In this document: piece by piece, positions 1 through 19,015 of the stretch
How the letters are laid out: every line of letters starts with the position of its first letter
Position numbering within the stretch: position 1 is the first letter of the stretch
Source of the DNA: Progne subis subis
Taxonomy: Eukaryota; Chordata; Aves; Passeriformes; Hirundinidae
Assembly: GCA_022316685.1 (NCBI GenBank)
Contig: JAKJHU010000016.1
Span: forward strand, 1,550,001-1,614,000
Length of the DNA: 64,000 nt
Direction of reading: 5' to 3'
The notes under the pieces: generated by a model
Database searches by the model: none
What the model was told of the DNA's origin: nothing
What the model saw: only the letters and a program-made list of their open reading frames with translations
Made by a program: the position numbers and the translations under genes

Positions 1-1458
1 ATAATGCAGGAATAATTATGTTCTGGGACTTTTTTTTTTCCCATCCCTGTGAGAAGATGTAGAAATAATTCCTTTAATCTAATTTGTTTTATCTGAAAAC
101 AATGTCGTGATGCTCATACTCCTGTTGCAAAAAGTAAATAACTTGGAGAGATGTCTTTGCCTAAAGAATACAGTCATGCTATCTTTAAATAAAGATATAT
201 TCATAGAATCCCATTCTTAGCGAGAAATACTGAATTTCAGAATGGTAAATATATAGCATAAAAATGTAAACAGCTTGTCTTATGTTTAAAACAGTCCAGG
301 TTTCTGTAGGAGTTGTTATGTGACAGGAAATGGTTTTTTTCTCATTGTTTATGTTGTTCAGTTTTGTCTGTAGTTGGTTTCACAATTTTGAAACTTAAAC
401 TTGTGTGCAAATAAAATATCTCAGCTTTCCTGTTGCTCTGGCAGAGTTTTCATGGTGGCTGTTTGGTATTTGATTTTAGTAGGCACTTGTTCCTGGAATA
501 GCTCTTTTTATCATTAGGTTTCTGGTTAAAATATGTTTACGTAACTATATAAAGCACTATGTAAATGCTTTATAGATGCTGCCATTCCAGTTACTTGATT
601 CTCCGTGGACAGGATCTGGTCTTAATGTAGTTCAAATGTGTTACTTGGCTTTGAAAAATAACACACATTCTTTTGTTTTGTTGGTCTCTCTTGTGGGAAT
701 TGTAAAGAAAATATAAATATTCTTCACCAGTTAAAAAAATAAACTAGGCAGTTTGTGTGTTCTGTCTCATTACTGGACCAGCCAGTAAACAATTCCTTAA
801 GAGAGGATTACGAAAATTAGGTTCAATGGGAGATTATTTTCCTGGGGGTTTTTGGCTTTGCCCCTTTCTCTTCCAGTATTTTTAGAGATAGCCAGGAAAC
901 TCCTATTCAGAGGTTTTATCTGGTAAAAAGTTGTCAAAAATTCATCTTTTGGTTTTTAAACTTGTCTCTAGGCAATAATTTCTGTCACTTCTGGTGTTTG
1001 AAAGCATGCATTTGAAGTTATTTTTTAAACCTACCACTAACAGGTTATATGCCTGTGAGATATGTTACCATACTAAATAATACATTCTCTGCTGATGTTC
1101 CCTACTTTATAGGAGATCAGATATATTTGTGTTACCCTAAGAAATCCCTAAGAAATTTCTCAGCCCTGCTGAGGAGCCGCAGCTCAGCATCCAGCTGTGT
1201 GGAGCCTCTTCTGTAGTTCTGCTGTCACTGAAGAAGGAGCTCCAGGGTCCTTGAAGCCCTTTGCTCTGTGGCAGCAGCCGTAGCAGAGAATGCCAGTACT
1301 ATTCGTTGTAGGGTTTCTAGGGAATATTTCCTCACGAGTGGAAATTCCTGTTTAGCCTGCCGCGCCTTGCAGCGTGCTGGAAGTGCCGCTGGAGGGCAGG
1401 CGGTGCTTTGGGAATGGAACTGAACGCTGGGGCTGTTTCCCTTCCCTGCTGCTCTTAG
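1..1458. other. COPS5 intron, with a GC-rich patch before the exon
   Basis: Bases 1-1150 are A+T-rich intron without a recognisable exon; the upstream COPS5 exons are not here. From about 1150 to 1458 the composition turns GC-rich, and a 131-codon open frame exists on the minus strand across the patch and the following exon. It resembles no protein I recognise and antisenses a COPS5 exon, so I treat it as a chance frame or an old repeat remnant. Confidence 0.5.
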
Positions 1459-8019
<6,561 letters not shown>

Positions 8020-8248
8020 AGTGCATTACCAGTTGATATGTATCTCACAAGCAGAAAATATCATAGTTTCTTTTGCTTGGACTTGTTCAGTTTGGGAAAT
8101 GAAGCTGAAGTGGAAAATTATTCATTTAATTTGTAGTACTTTAATATTCCCCACCTGTCTGACCAGTTTGAAAGAACAAAATGTTCCAAAATGTAGTGCA
8201 ACTTTTTGTTCTTTATCATAAAACCAGTTTGCAGAATTGTTCCAAAGG

Positions 8249-8313
8249 AAAATAAATGTGACTTACTGGATTTTGCTCTTAGATATTTATCTCTATTATC
8301 CAACTGCAATAAA
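8249..8313 (+). terminator. COPS5: COPS5 3' UTR polyadenylation signals
   Basis: Two AATAAA hexamers lie 230 and 289 bases past the COPS5 stop codon, near 8249 and at 8308-8313. The second is followed by A+T-rich DNA, and cleavage is expected near 8325-8340. Which one is used cannot be told from sequence alone. Confidence 0.5.
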
Positions 8314-8334
8314 AGAATTTTGAAACTAAATGTG

Positions 8335-11300
8335 CGTTTTGGGCCTTGATATTTTTGGCAAGCGTTTATCTTCTCTTACTCTTTTTCTTATTGTTCTGTA
8401 GAAAAGTTCTGTTTACTCAGATTAGATAGGTAACCCATGTAGTGTAAGAGGTTTGTTTCTCAGTTTTTAATATCTGTGCTTTATTTTAAGAATTGGAATT
8501 CCACTTGTCTTTTAACAAGTTATTAAATGTAATGGAGCCTTTCCTGATTGAGTTTTACTGGTCCAACCAGTTTCTTTCACATTCATGAAACATATATGCA
8601 TGGTACAACAGTATTTTGCTTATAGCTTCACACTCATGATGGACATTTTATATTTCTTAATAGTCAACTATTGACCAGCTCTGTGGAGGAACTCACAACA
8701 TGGTTATGGTACCATTATTTTTCTCCCGTTCACCTTCTAATACTTGTCATAGTCACTTGTTGCATACAAAGGAACAAAATGAAAAATTACCTTTGAAATA
8801 CACATTAGGCTAATTTCAGGCCACAGATACTAAATGCATTAATCATCATTTCTGGCTTACAATGTGGTACTGCTGCAGGGCTGATCTAAGTTTGTTTTGG
8901 AGGCTTTCATACTGCATTTCAATTATACAAGATGTTTGGATTCCTTTTAAGTTTTCATCTTTAATCCTGAGTTTCCTGGGGGTTTTGGAATGTTTACTTT
9001 TGGGATAATTTATGCTTTATACAATATGCCATTATGCTTTATACCTTAAGTAACTTATTCTCTTTTTCAGCCATAGCTCTGTCTTGATGTGGGTTTTGTT
9101 TTTGTTTTGGTCTGGAAATTTTAATAGCTATTACTTATTTAGGCCTTTTCATCCAAACATATTCCAGTGCATTTGAATTTAAGGTGCAAGTTATACAATG
9201 AAAAATTGTAATTCAGCAGGGAAATGCAGATATCCTGAAGTAGAAGTTCATCAAGAGTTTTAAAGCTGCAGCATCCAGCTGTATAGGAAAAATATGTTTT
9301 ATCATAGCTAGTAAATTTGAGATAATGAGATTATGAGATAATGAGATTATTTGGTAGGAGAACAGTTTCATTCTTCTTGCAGCATGATAGTGGTGGTGGG
9401 GAGTCAGGAGAAGAAAGCTGTGGTATTTTAATAGTTCAAGGTATTTGTTTTCTTGGAAATTGCACCAGTAGACTTCTGTACAAACAAGCACAGTACGTAA
9501 GTACACAGCAGTTCCTTTTAAGTTCAAGGAAGACACGGCAAGTGTACCTGGCCAGTAACTTTTCTTATTTAATTTTTTTTCCACAGGTCTTTGAGACTTT
9601 AAATTGGGCACATAGCCATTGTCCCAGTCAATATGTGTTTACACAAAGAAGCATTCTGCTTTTGTGAGATATAAGGTATTTCCTAATAGGTGTCTCTATT
9701 GCTACTTCATAGAATTCACTTTGCATAACATGATCCAAAGGTTTTGCACATCTTGTATCTATCTAAAATACAAAATAATAGTTTCATCTCATCTTACTCT
9801 ATGACTATTGAAACTGTTCTTGTTTGTGATAGCAGTGAACAGAATTTTTTTTGCATGTAGGCTCACACACAATGTTTTTAGTCACAGATGGCGTAATTTA
9901 AAAAATCAAGTTGTTTTATAAACTATAGCAATATGAATGCTGATGTTAAATGTTCACGTGAACAGTTGTCCATTGAGTTACGTGTCTTTTTACTTGCTGA
10001 GCATATGGTGTTATAACTCAATTTAAAATTATACATGTAGTGGGGCTGTACCTGTTCCCTGCATAGGATCCTTTGTGCAGTGTTCAGGAACCAGAATAAC
10101 AGGGCCCTTGTCTTTGAACAGACATTTTTAATGCTAGCATTATTCCACATTTTGAGATCAGAATTCCATGCATTGAAGATCATTTCCACAAAGGAGACAT
10201 CCCCATCTACACTCACAAACAGGTGTATCCTGAACAGTGGAGCATCATTAATGGGTAGATGCCTTAATTCTACCAAGCAGTTGTGAGACTTCAAAAATAT
10301 TAGTAATAAGTGTTTTCTTGAGAACAATACATGTTGTTCAGATACATTGATTTATTCTTCCCCATTTGCAGCTACTTTTTATTTAGAAGTTAATTTTTGC
10401 AAATGAGTGCTACATATTAGGTAGCTGACAGCTGAAGTAATGCAGTAAGAACTAAAGCACATACAAATAGGTTCTCTTTGGTAAGATTTTTTGAGACAGG
10501 CTTGCATTCCAGAATACTGAGTGCCTTTTACATCTCAATAAATACAAATCTTAATGAACACAAGTAATTTCTTCATCTAACAGTATTTGCCAACATATTA
10601 AAATTATAGAATGCTGAAAATGCTGAATTGTGTTTGAACTTCTTCCCTATCCTGTTCCATTTTTCTTCTTTGAAGCATACCTGTGTGCTCACCTTTCTCA
10701 TGTATGCAAATTAATTTTTTAAATAATTTATACATACTAATACCACTAAGATCCAAAGAAATACATATGTGTTTGTGACAATCAAATATAAAGGGCTAAG
10801 CTGTAATTCCTGATAGAATACTGGTTTGCCTTATTGTGAGTGGGCTAGAAGAAGAGCCACTCAGATTTATTCTGTGATTACCGGGACAAAGATGGTTTAT
10901 TATCCTATCAGATCTGCTTCTCCTTTGAAGTTCCCTTCAAATGTTTGGTCAGGAACGGAATGACAGCTCCAATAAATTAATTTTATTGCCTGAAGATTGA
11001 ATGGCTTGGCTTCTGTTGCAACCTGAACGAGAAAAAAGACATAGTGTTTTTTCTTGCCTTTTTAATTTTTAAATTTACTGCATGGAGTAAGGCAGCTGTA
11101 TGACTGGCTTCTGTTTGTTTCCCTGTTGTCCTGTCCTCCAGTCTACCTAAAACAAAAGTAGGGAAGAGAAAGTGAGGGGATGTGGGAAAGCTGTGCTGAT
11201 GGGCCATCTGTAGGAATGCTGCTAAGGGAAAGCACCTGAACTTGGCCACTTTTTTACCTGTTTGGAATGGATATAGTAGCTTTCTAGAGTATTTCTAGTT

Positions 11301-12837
11301 CTAATAGCATGGCATGGGGTGATTAACAATTTTGTTTGCTTTTCCCTCCACCTTTATGTTTATTAGCTTTCATCATGTCGTCTCCTCAGCTTTCTGTCTA
11401 AATTGAGAAGTTTCAGCTATTTTTTGTCATTACAATTTACCTGCATTTACCTACTTGATATTTTTATTTGCCCTCCATATGTCCCATATCCTACTTTGAC
11501 CTTGACACAGAGCCCAAACCTGCACTGTACTCAAGATCTGGGTGCACCAAAGTTTTACAGAGAGGCTAAATAGTTCTCCCTCATTCCCTTGTCTCTCTTG
11601 TAAAAAGCTAATTAAGGAATCAGGCTGTTTATTAGGGTCAATTTTTTCCTAAATATGTCTGCATCCAGCAACTCCATTTGTTCCCTGAAGCATACAGATT
11701 TTCAAAACCTCAGCCCTTACTCTGAGGGGAAATAGGAGTTAGTAAATATTAAGTGTTTGCCTAGATCTCTTATGTTAGATATTTACTGGAGACTGAGCCT
11801 TTCTGAAGACTTATGCTAAACAGGAATTTTAAATAATAACCTCAGTACACTGAAGAAAGATGAATTTTAGAACATGTTTCAGTCCCAAAAACTTTTTTGG
11901 CACCATTAGCCACAGGTATCTGGGTTTTGTCACAAGCTATGTAATCATTACTCTTACAAGCAGCCTCACTGAAGTCAAGAAAAAATTTTGCTTCAGAAAA
12001 AGCTAATAAAAAGGCTGACCTTAAGCTTTTGCTTTTGAGCAGTGTCACAAGTTCTTCAGTTGTTCCTTACCTCGCATTCATGCCAAGTCAGAAGAAATAT
12101 TCCTTGAGCTTTTCACAAATTATCTTTGATTCTAGTACTGGAATAACAGGTAACTGTGACCTGGTCAGAAGAGCTCTGTTCACTGCCTCTCTTTGGTATT
12201 CCTTGAAAAACTCACCTTACCCCTGTTCAGACCCTATTTGACCAGGGACTCTCTCATTTTCCTTGACTTTGGTGGCAGTGTGTGCACATGTGCTCAGATT
12301 AAACAGAATAAGCTCTCTTAAACTTGATATTCAGTAAATGAAGCATAATGTTCTTGTATTTCTATCACTTCCGCCTTTATAAAGTTTTGACTGCAGCTGG
12401 TTTTGGATATTTTGATTTTACCTTAACTTGTCCAGTGTTTAATGAAACTTCAGTGTGATAGATATATTTGCTTTAGAAAGTATAAAGTTGCCATGGACCT
12501 AGGTACAGGATCACTCCTGCACAGCGTAGTACATTGCCCCAAGACATGCAGTGTTTCCACAGTAGTCCTCCATTTATTATGAACTGCAGTACCAGTTGAT
12601 TATTTAATGCTGATTATGAAAAATGGAAGAATACAAGCTGTAAAGCTAATTGCTGACAAGCTACTATTTTATTTATAAGGTTAAAAATATAGTAAAAATA
12701 ATTAAACATTCATCATCTTACTTATTTTATCCCTTTTGCTAAATTTTGGAAATTTTGTTTTGAAATAAGCTTGGTATGTTACTTTGTCTTTGATAAATGT
12801 GCTATTTATTTTATCTATTTTTATGGCTGTGTCTCAA
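8335..12837. other. Intergenic DNA between COPS5 and the CR1 tail
   Basis: This is A+T-rich DNA with no splice-bounded coding segment recognised. The only structure noted is a perfect tandem pair of a 16-bp unit at 9319-9334 and 9335-9350. Open frames up to 134 codons occur on both strands but carry no motif I recognise. Confidence 0.5.
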
Positions 12838-13048
12838 AAATTCCAAATCAGAATTGGATTCTCATTATACCATGAAAATTTCTCACTGGGAGGGGTCAAG
12901 CAATGGAGCAGGCTTCCCAGGGAAGTGGTTGAGTCACCATCTCTGGAGTATTTAAAAGATAAGTATATGTGGCACTTAGGGACATGATTTAGTTGTGGAC
13001 TTGGCAGTGCTAGGGCAATGATCTTTCCAACCTTAATGATACTATTAT
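12838..13048 (+). mobile_element. CR1 LINE, 3' end fragment
   Basis: The stretch follows the avian CR1 3' end: GGCTTCCCAGGGAAGTGGT, then GAGTCACCATCTCTGGAGT, a GTGGCACTTAGGGACATG block and the closing gatctttccaacc segment. It is 5'-truncated, as most CR1 copies are, and several indels suggest an old copy. Confidence 0.85.
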
Positions 13049-13599
13049 ATTTAAAGTATTTATTGAAATCCCTATATAAAGTATTTTGTGTATCATACCG
13101 TAAACTAGATTAAGATAAAATGATAAAAACAAATACATTAAAAAGTACAAAACCAGAAAAAAATGTAAATACTACACAGCTGAAATAGCATCATTTTAGG
13201 GTGCAAGTCCCTAAGAGTTGAAAATTATTAAAATATGGGGTGATAAAATATAAGATTAATTGCATGCACATAGAACTTTTTTCATGTGTCAGATCTGGAA
13301 GAACTGACATCGGAGAGTATCCAGTTAGTTGAAAGATTTTTCTTGAGTTAAAACCAATTATGCTAAACCTTTAAGGAATTAATGAAGTATCTTGTTCCTC
13401 AGGGTGTATTTTTATGAGCTGTAGTTTTTCTTCTCAGAGCCTCAGAATAATATCCACAAGGAAATATGTAATTTAGGAAAGTTAATTTTGACCCTCAGAT
13501 GAAACCTCTAACATATGAAATATTTGCTATGACGTTTGGTTTGCTTTAATTATGAAAAATTGCTTCATACAGGACTTTCTGAAAACTACAGTATTCTGG

Positions 13600-13790
13600 G
13601 AAGTAGCATGGTCCAGTGGATAGGTCACAAGACTGCATCTCAGGAGAATGGGGTTTTCTTCCTGGCTTTTCACAAACCAGGAGTGCATAAACTTTAGCAA
13701 GGCATTTTTGCAGAGCTAGTGTCTATTTCCCTCTATGAAATAAGAAGATTGATCATTAGCCTTTTAAAAATATAGATGATAAAGTATATG
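13600..13790 (+). repeat. Old tRNA-related SINE relic
   Basis: The stretch beginning AGCATGGTCCAGTGGATAGG looks like the tRNA-derived head of an amniote SINE, with an A-box-like TCCAGTGGATAGG. It is followed by a decayed B-box part (ggggttttcttcctggct), then segments resembling the 'ttccctctatgaaat' and 'gataaagtatatgtaag' body parts of MIR or turtle/crocodile tRNA-Lys SINEs. The match is from memory and is divergent, so the family is uncertain (MIR-like, CryI-like or another CORE-type SINE). Confidence 0.5.
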
Positions 13791-16384
13791 TAAGTATTAC
13801 TGGGCGTATGCACCACAGGTCATGCATCTCTAGTTTGTCAGACATTACCACCTTTAATAACAATTTCTAATAATACTGTTAGCAAAGAATGTTTGCTCTG
13901 TTTTGCATAGTTTTTTGGGGGCTTTTTTAGATCATCACAAATAGGAAATGGCTAAGCCCTTTTATGGGGATTATAAATGTATTGTTTTCAGAACTTTATT
14001 TTCAACTGAAACATGTATCCAATTCCTATGTAAATTTGTCCATAATTTCCTGTGTGAATTTCTGTTTGCTCTAGCCCAGATTACCTTAGGGCTTATGTAC
14101 AACTGTAGTGGCATTACTTTATTATAAAAGGAAATTAATTTATGTGCCTGCATCTAATGGCATGCAATCTTTAGTAATTACAACCATCTGAACTTCCTTT
14201 TCCAGCTGAAGACAAGTTGCATTCACATCACTTGAGATTAGAATTAATTATATGAATTCTTATATTTGAAATCTGTTTCTAAGGGAGGTATTTTCAGTCT
14301 GAGTTCTACAAAGCTGGAGATCTAACTGGAGAAAATGGCAGATACTGTTTCAACTTAAACAAGATGTATGTATTTTATATGGTGATACAAGCACCAAATT
14401 CGCTCCTCATTATTCCAGGTTTGTGTGGAAGTTCTTTTCCACTTTAAAAATTATTCTTAGGACATCTATATAAAACTCTCAGAGTAACAAAAATGGTTTA
14501 ACACAAATATTTATGTAAATCATCAGCTGGGGACAAAAAACACATAACATTTTACACCTATTTAAGAAAAAAGAATGATTGTGTGAGTACTCAGATATCT
14601 ATACAATGTTTGACAAAACAATTCTGAGATACCAGTACATCTTTGGACTGTTTCTGAATCATAGCAGCATATAATAATTTTTACTTTCTATTTTTGATTC
14701 ATCCGTCAAACTTCATTACAGTATTTGCCAAGCTATTTTTTCCTCTATGGTGAAAACTTGATGTTTTGAATTATTTCCTATCACTCACCTTTGGAGACAA
14801 GATTTTGCATTTCTCAAATCTACATTATCATCTCTGCTGGAGGTAAGATTAAAAAAAAAAAAAACAAAAAACACACTTTTCTAATAACTTCACCTTTGTT
14901 TCCAGGCTTCAACAGATTTTAATGCTGCAGATCTGAGATGCCACTTCATTGTCTTTGTTGACTGAAGTGCCAATCCCAGCTGCTTAATTGTTCTCATCAT
15001 GCAAATGTGTAGTGCAGATGATTTCAAGAGGTGTGAAATTAGCTGCAGTAGTATGTTGCATAAATAGAAGCAACTCTCTAAAGCTTCAACTTACTTGTTT
15101 TAAGTTAAGGGTTTTTCTTGCCCCAGCCTGGATACTGGGTGGGCTGCACAGACTTGAGAAACTTAACAACTTGTGAGGTTATAGTTGTTGTAACCTGGCA
15201 ATCTTGGTTTGTCATGCAAACCAGACAATAGGATAAAAACTTTTATTTTATTTGAAGTCCTAGGAGGATCAAATGATACAAATAAAGATCTTAATTTGAG
15301 ACTGAACTTTCTCTATTGAAAGGCAGTCTCTTTAAAGGTAGTTGAACTTTCTCTTTCCTTCCTTATGTTTGGTTGTTGTGTTTTGGGGTTTTTTTAATTA
15401 TACTAATTTCAAGGAACTTGTTTACTCCTCATAAACATTAAAGCCTTTTATTTATCTCTGAAATCCTTTGACAAAGCTGTCTGGCTGTGTAGAGCACCAG
15501 GTTTTGCTTCTAATAGGAAAACAGATGTGTGGATCTCTTGTCTTGCTGCTACAGAAAATGGCCCAAAGAATTGAACTGTGGCCTCTGTCAGTGTACATTC
15601 ATTGGAATGAAATGCTTCTCCATTAAAGACTTTTTTTCTTCTAACATGGTTTGTCAGCTTTCTAAAAGGAGATCTAAGGACATGAATTAATCTTGCAAAA
15701 GGAAGGCAACATGAAATGTAGAGTTTTCTCCTGTTCTGAACTTAGAGCAAACCATTGCAGAGGGTTCAGTATTGTTAAATAAATGTAGAACCCTGTATTG
15801 TGCTTGGAAACTAGGGAAAACAGGGAGATGTGTAAGTGTTCTTGGCTTTAGGAGAAAGATATTGTGGTCAATGACATCTTGCATATAAGTAAAACAAGAA
15901 AGTAACCTATCCCCTGTAATGAAATTTAAATAATTTCAACCCAGAAGAGTATAAAACCCCATTCTTTCCTTCCCATCTGTCTTAGGATGTGGGAACAAAA
16001 ATACAGTGTGTTTGTGTTGATATGGGATGGGAGTTTGAGATGGTGGCTTCAGGTCTGCAGACAACAGTGTTCAAACACATGAAGTGTGCATAGGAGAATG
16101 ATAACACTGATAATTCTCCATTCGTAGAGATACATCATTTTGTCACTTAGAGGTCTGAATAAGATAACTCCTAACATCTGTACAAAAATGAATTTGTACT
16201 TGGTACAAATTTAGAAGCCAAAGTCTTGAGCATCAGTATTAAACTTCTTGTTTTATGGTAGACTTTTTTGTCTAAAAATAGTGTGCTAGCTAAGGAATAG
16301 AATATGCAACAGCCAAACATTCATGAAACATTCATGACTTTATTCTGTTTATTAGTGTTAGGGCTGAATGGGCTTTACATAGCC
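13791..16384. other. Intergenic A+T-rich DNA
   Basis: Nothing recognisable: no splice-bounded exon, RNA gene or repeat family. There is a short A-run near 14851-14864. All frames are under 70 codons. Confidence 0.5.
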
Positions 16385-16571
16385 ATAGATATCAGTATTA
16401 GGACCACTCAGTTCAACATCTTTGTTGGTGACATGGATAGTAGGATCGAGTGTACCCTCAGCACGTTTACTGACAACACCAAGCTGTGTGGTGTGATAAC
16501 ATGATGGACAGGAGGGATACCACCCAGAGGGACCTTGATACGCTTGAGAGGTGGGCCCATGCAAACCTCCC
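16385..16571 (+). mobile_element. CR1 LINE, reverse-transcriptase end, left half (split by an LTR)
   Basis: The forward translation contains FVGDMDSRIECTLSTF and then NTKLCGV, the familiar end of CR1 ORF2. The next part reads as 'rdldtlerwah'. The CR1 text stops at 16571 within 'gcaaacctccc' and resumes at 17992, so this is the left half of one element. It is inactive, with stops and frameshifts. Confidence 0.85.
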
Positions 16572-17991
16572 TGTAGTGGTTTTAACTTAATAAAACCAGG
16601 CAGAAACACTAATTAATGTAGGGATTTTAGTGTTAATATTTTTGTGGGAGGGAGAGATCAGGAGAAAAATAAACAAAGCAGGCTTAAGCTTAAAAATGAA
16701 CAAAAAAATATGTTTTATTAACACAATCTAAAAGAATAGAAAAAAAAAACCCTAAAACAGAATGACACTTTAAAAAAAAATGCTTCTTTCCTCTTACAAA
16801 CTATTAACTTTCTTATTGAACAACATAGAAAAACACGACTTGGCATTTTCAGTCAGTTTCACTACTTAGACATAAATACACATTATTTTAGGAGAAGAGT
16901 CCTTCTAAGATCTTTCATGAAGATGTTTGCTACAAGACACAATAGTCCAGTGCTGTCACACATCTGCTGCCGCCCGGAGTTTTCACAGACTGTGATGTTC
17001 TATCTGCAGAGCTTCTCAGTGTATCTGGAGTATTATTTACAAATACTTCTTCTGATCTAAAATGATCTTTGTCTCAAAAGGCTGAGACCTCCTTTTCGAC
17101 CTAGGAGTGGGGGTTTTCGAAGTTCCCAAATAAATCTCTATTACACCAGTCCTTAATTTTGGTTAGAAGCATTCAACCCAAAATAATACTAAGAATGCTG
17201 CAAAGAACAGTTCATTTCTTCATAATTTACCTTAGAAGACTCCAGTTAAAAATGTCCACTTCTTCAATCCTGTTCCAATATTATTAGTTCTTTCACTTCT
17301 CATCTAACTGACTTCATGCAGTGTCTGTTTCATGTGCTTTCTGTTTTCTTCTTTCTCTCAAGGAAGAATCATGCTTTAAAAGTTCTGTATTGCTAAGAAA
17401 GGGTTAAAATTTTTGCCCGGGCTTGCAAAGCCACTGTGCACATGCCCAGCTGGTAGAAGAAACCAGCAAATGTCTCTTTTTCCACCCCTCGGTCTCATCT
17501 AAGGCAGTCTAGCTCAGAGCCATCACTAAGCCACAAAGAAAGGCTTCATCGGAGCCGCTTTCATGCGAGCAGCAGCTCCCAGAGGGCTCGGCCGGGCCCA
17601 GCCCAGCCGCCCAGAGGCAAAAGGGCTCAACCTAAGCCTCCCCTCCCGCTCTCCGTGCAGGCAGCGGCTCTCAGAAGCCTGGCCCGGCCCGGCCCGTCTG
17701 CCCAGAGGGGCAGCAGAGCCCAACCCGGACCCGGGCCCGGGCCCAGCGCAGACCACATTGTTACCTCATGGCTGATCACTGAAGCAAGAGAGTGGGCAAT
17801 CAGCTGCAGTAAGTTTTAAATGTTCCTTCCAAAGTCACTGACACTTCTCATTGGTCAATTTAGTTGTCAGTATCCCAGCCTGCTTTCTGATAGTCCTTGT
17901 CCTCCCCCCAATCTACGCCATAGTTAGGGCAGGGAAAAAACATTTTACATTTTACTATATCTAGAAAACAAAATTGTGCTAACCTATGATA
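16572..17991 (-). mobile_element. Solo LTR-like retroviral element inserted in CR1
   Basis: About 1.42 kb interrupts a CR1 copy and is flanked by the 5-bp duplication CTCCC (16567-16571 and 17992-17996). In minus sense the element ends in CA (its plus-strand left edge starts TGTAGTGGTTTTAAC). It has an AATAAA polyadenylation signal at 16713-16718, near that 3' end. Its other end reads TATC instead of the expected TG, probably by mutation. It contains a GC-rich, CpG-containing core at about 17560-17755. No internal gag-pol-env frame is seen, so it is best explained as a solo LTR. The terminal sequence resembles avian ERVL LTR ends; family not determined. Confidence 0.7.
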
Positions 17992-18737
17992 CTCCCGAAG
18001 TTCAACAAGGCCAAGCACAAGGTCCTCCACCCAGATAAGAGCAATCCCAAACACAATTATGGGCTGGGCTGAGAAAGGACAAGAAGCCTGACATGTCTCA
18101 ACAGTGTGCACCCACAGCCCAGAAAGCCTGTGTCTTGGACTCTGTCAACATAAGTGTGGCCAGCAGGTCGAGGGAGGTGATTCTTCCCCTCTACTCCACT
18201 CTCGTGAGACCCCACCTGGAGTACTTACATCCAGGTCTGGGGCCCCTAACACAAGAAAGGCATTGACCTGTTGGAATGAGTCAGGAGGAGGGCCACTAAG
18301 TTTTACAAGGCTGGAGCACCTCTCCTATGAAGTCAGGCTGAGAGAGCTGGGGCTGTTCAACCTGGAGAGGCTTCAGGGAGACCTTACAGCACCCTCCCAC
18401 TATGCAAATGAGCCTACAAGAACAGAGATGGATTTTTTACAAGGGCATGCTATGATAGGCTGCTTGAATGGCTTTAAGCTGAAGGAAGGTAGGTTTGTAT
18501 TAGCCGTTAGGAAGAAATTCTTCTTTGTGATGGTGGTGAAGCACTGGAATAGTGGTTAATGGTTGCCAGAGCAGTTATGGACGCCTCATCCCTGGAAGTA
18601 TTCAAGGCCAGATTGGATGGAGCAATAACCTGGTCTACTGGAAGGTGTGACTGCCCATGGAAGGGGAGTTGGAATTGTTAAATAGATCTTTAAGGGTCCT
18701 TCAACCAAACCATTCTACGATTCTACAATTCTATGAT
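17992..18737 (+). mobile_element. CR1 LINE, right half with 3' end
   Basis: This continues the element broken at 16571: 'gaagttcaacaaggccaagc' follows directly in the CR1 consensus. It then runs through GTGGCCAGCAGGTCGAGGGA, GGTGAAGCACTGGAATAG and the closing short repeats 'attctacgattctac...ttctatgat'. Those terminal octamer-like repeats mark the CR1 3' end at about 18737. They abut an ITPRIPL1-like gene fragment. Confidence 0.9.
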
Positions 18738-19015
18738 GACTTCTCAAATATTGGAGCCACCACCACGGCCCCAAGAGCACAACAAGGGCTACAGCCCAGC
18801 TCTGCCACTGCAGTATGGCAGTGAGGAGCAGGTATCTCTGGGCCATGTCATTCTGCCCCAGTTCCTGCAGCAGGCAAGTCATCTCCTATCTCAACATTTG
18901 CTTGTGCTGCCACATGCACTCGTGTGTGGCCTCATCCAGCTCCCTGTTGACCATCTGCGGGTACTGGATGATGATGTTTTGCACCACTCTAAAGAACACT
19001 TGGACAGCCATGGCC
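18738..19015 (-). pseudogene. ITPRIPL1-like gene fragment, truncated, with one in-frame stop
   Basis: Translated on the minus strand from the ATG at 19010, the frame reads MAVQVFFRVVQN, then IIIQYPQMVNRELDEATHEC, then a stop codon (TAG, after QMLR), then EMTCLLQELGQND, and a hydrophobic segment ending LLGPWWWLQYLR. This order (short hydrophobic start, QYP...ELDEAT, coiled EMT.LLQELGQ, membrane segment) is what I recall of ITPRIP-like 1 proteins. The fragment stops at the CR1 3' end at 18737, so the large cytosolic domain is absent. Just upstream, minus strand 19041-19013 has a clean pyrimidine tract and CAG acceptor, so the copy was made from DNA and is not a processed mRNA copy. Not functional. 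Confidence 0.65.

Noticed and set aside
9319..9350. Two 16-bp tandem units
   Set aside because: Too short and too simple to carry meaning beyond replication slippage.
18104..18559. 151-codon plus frame
   Set aside because: CR1 consensus sequence; the frame is an accident of the repeat.
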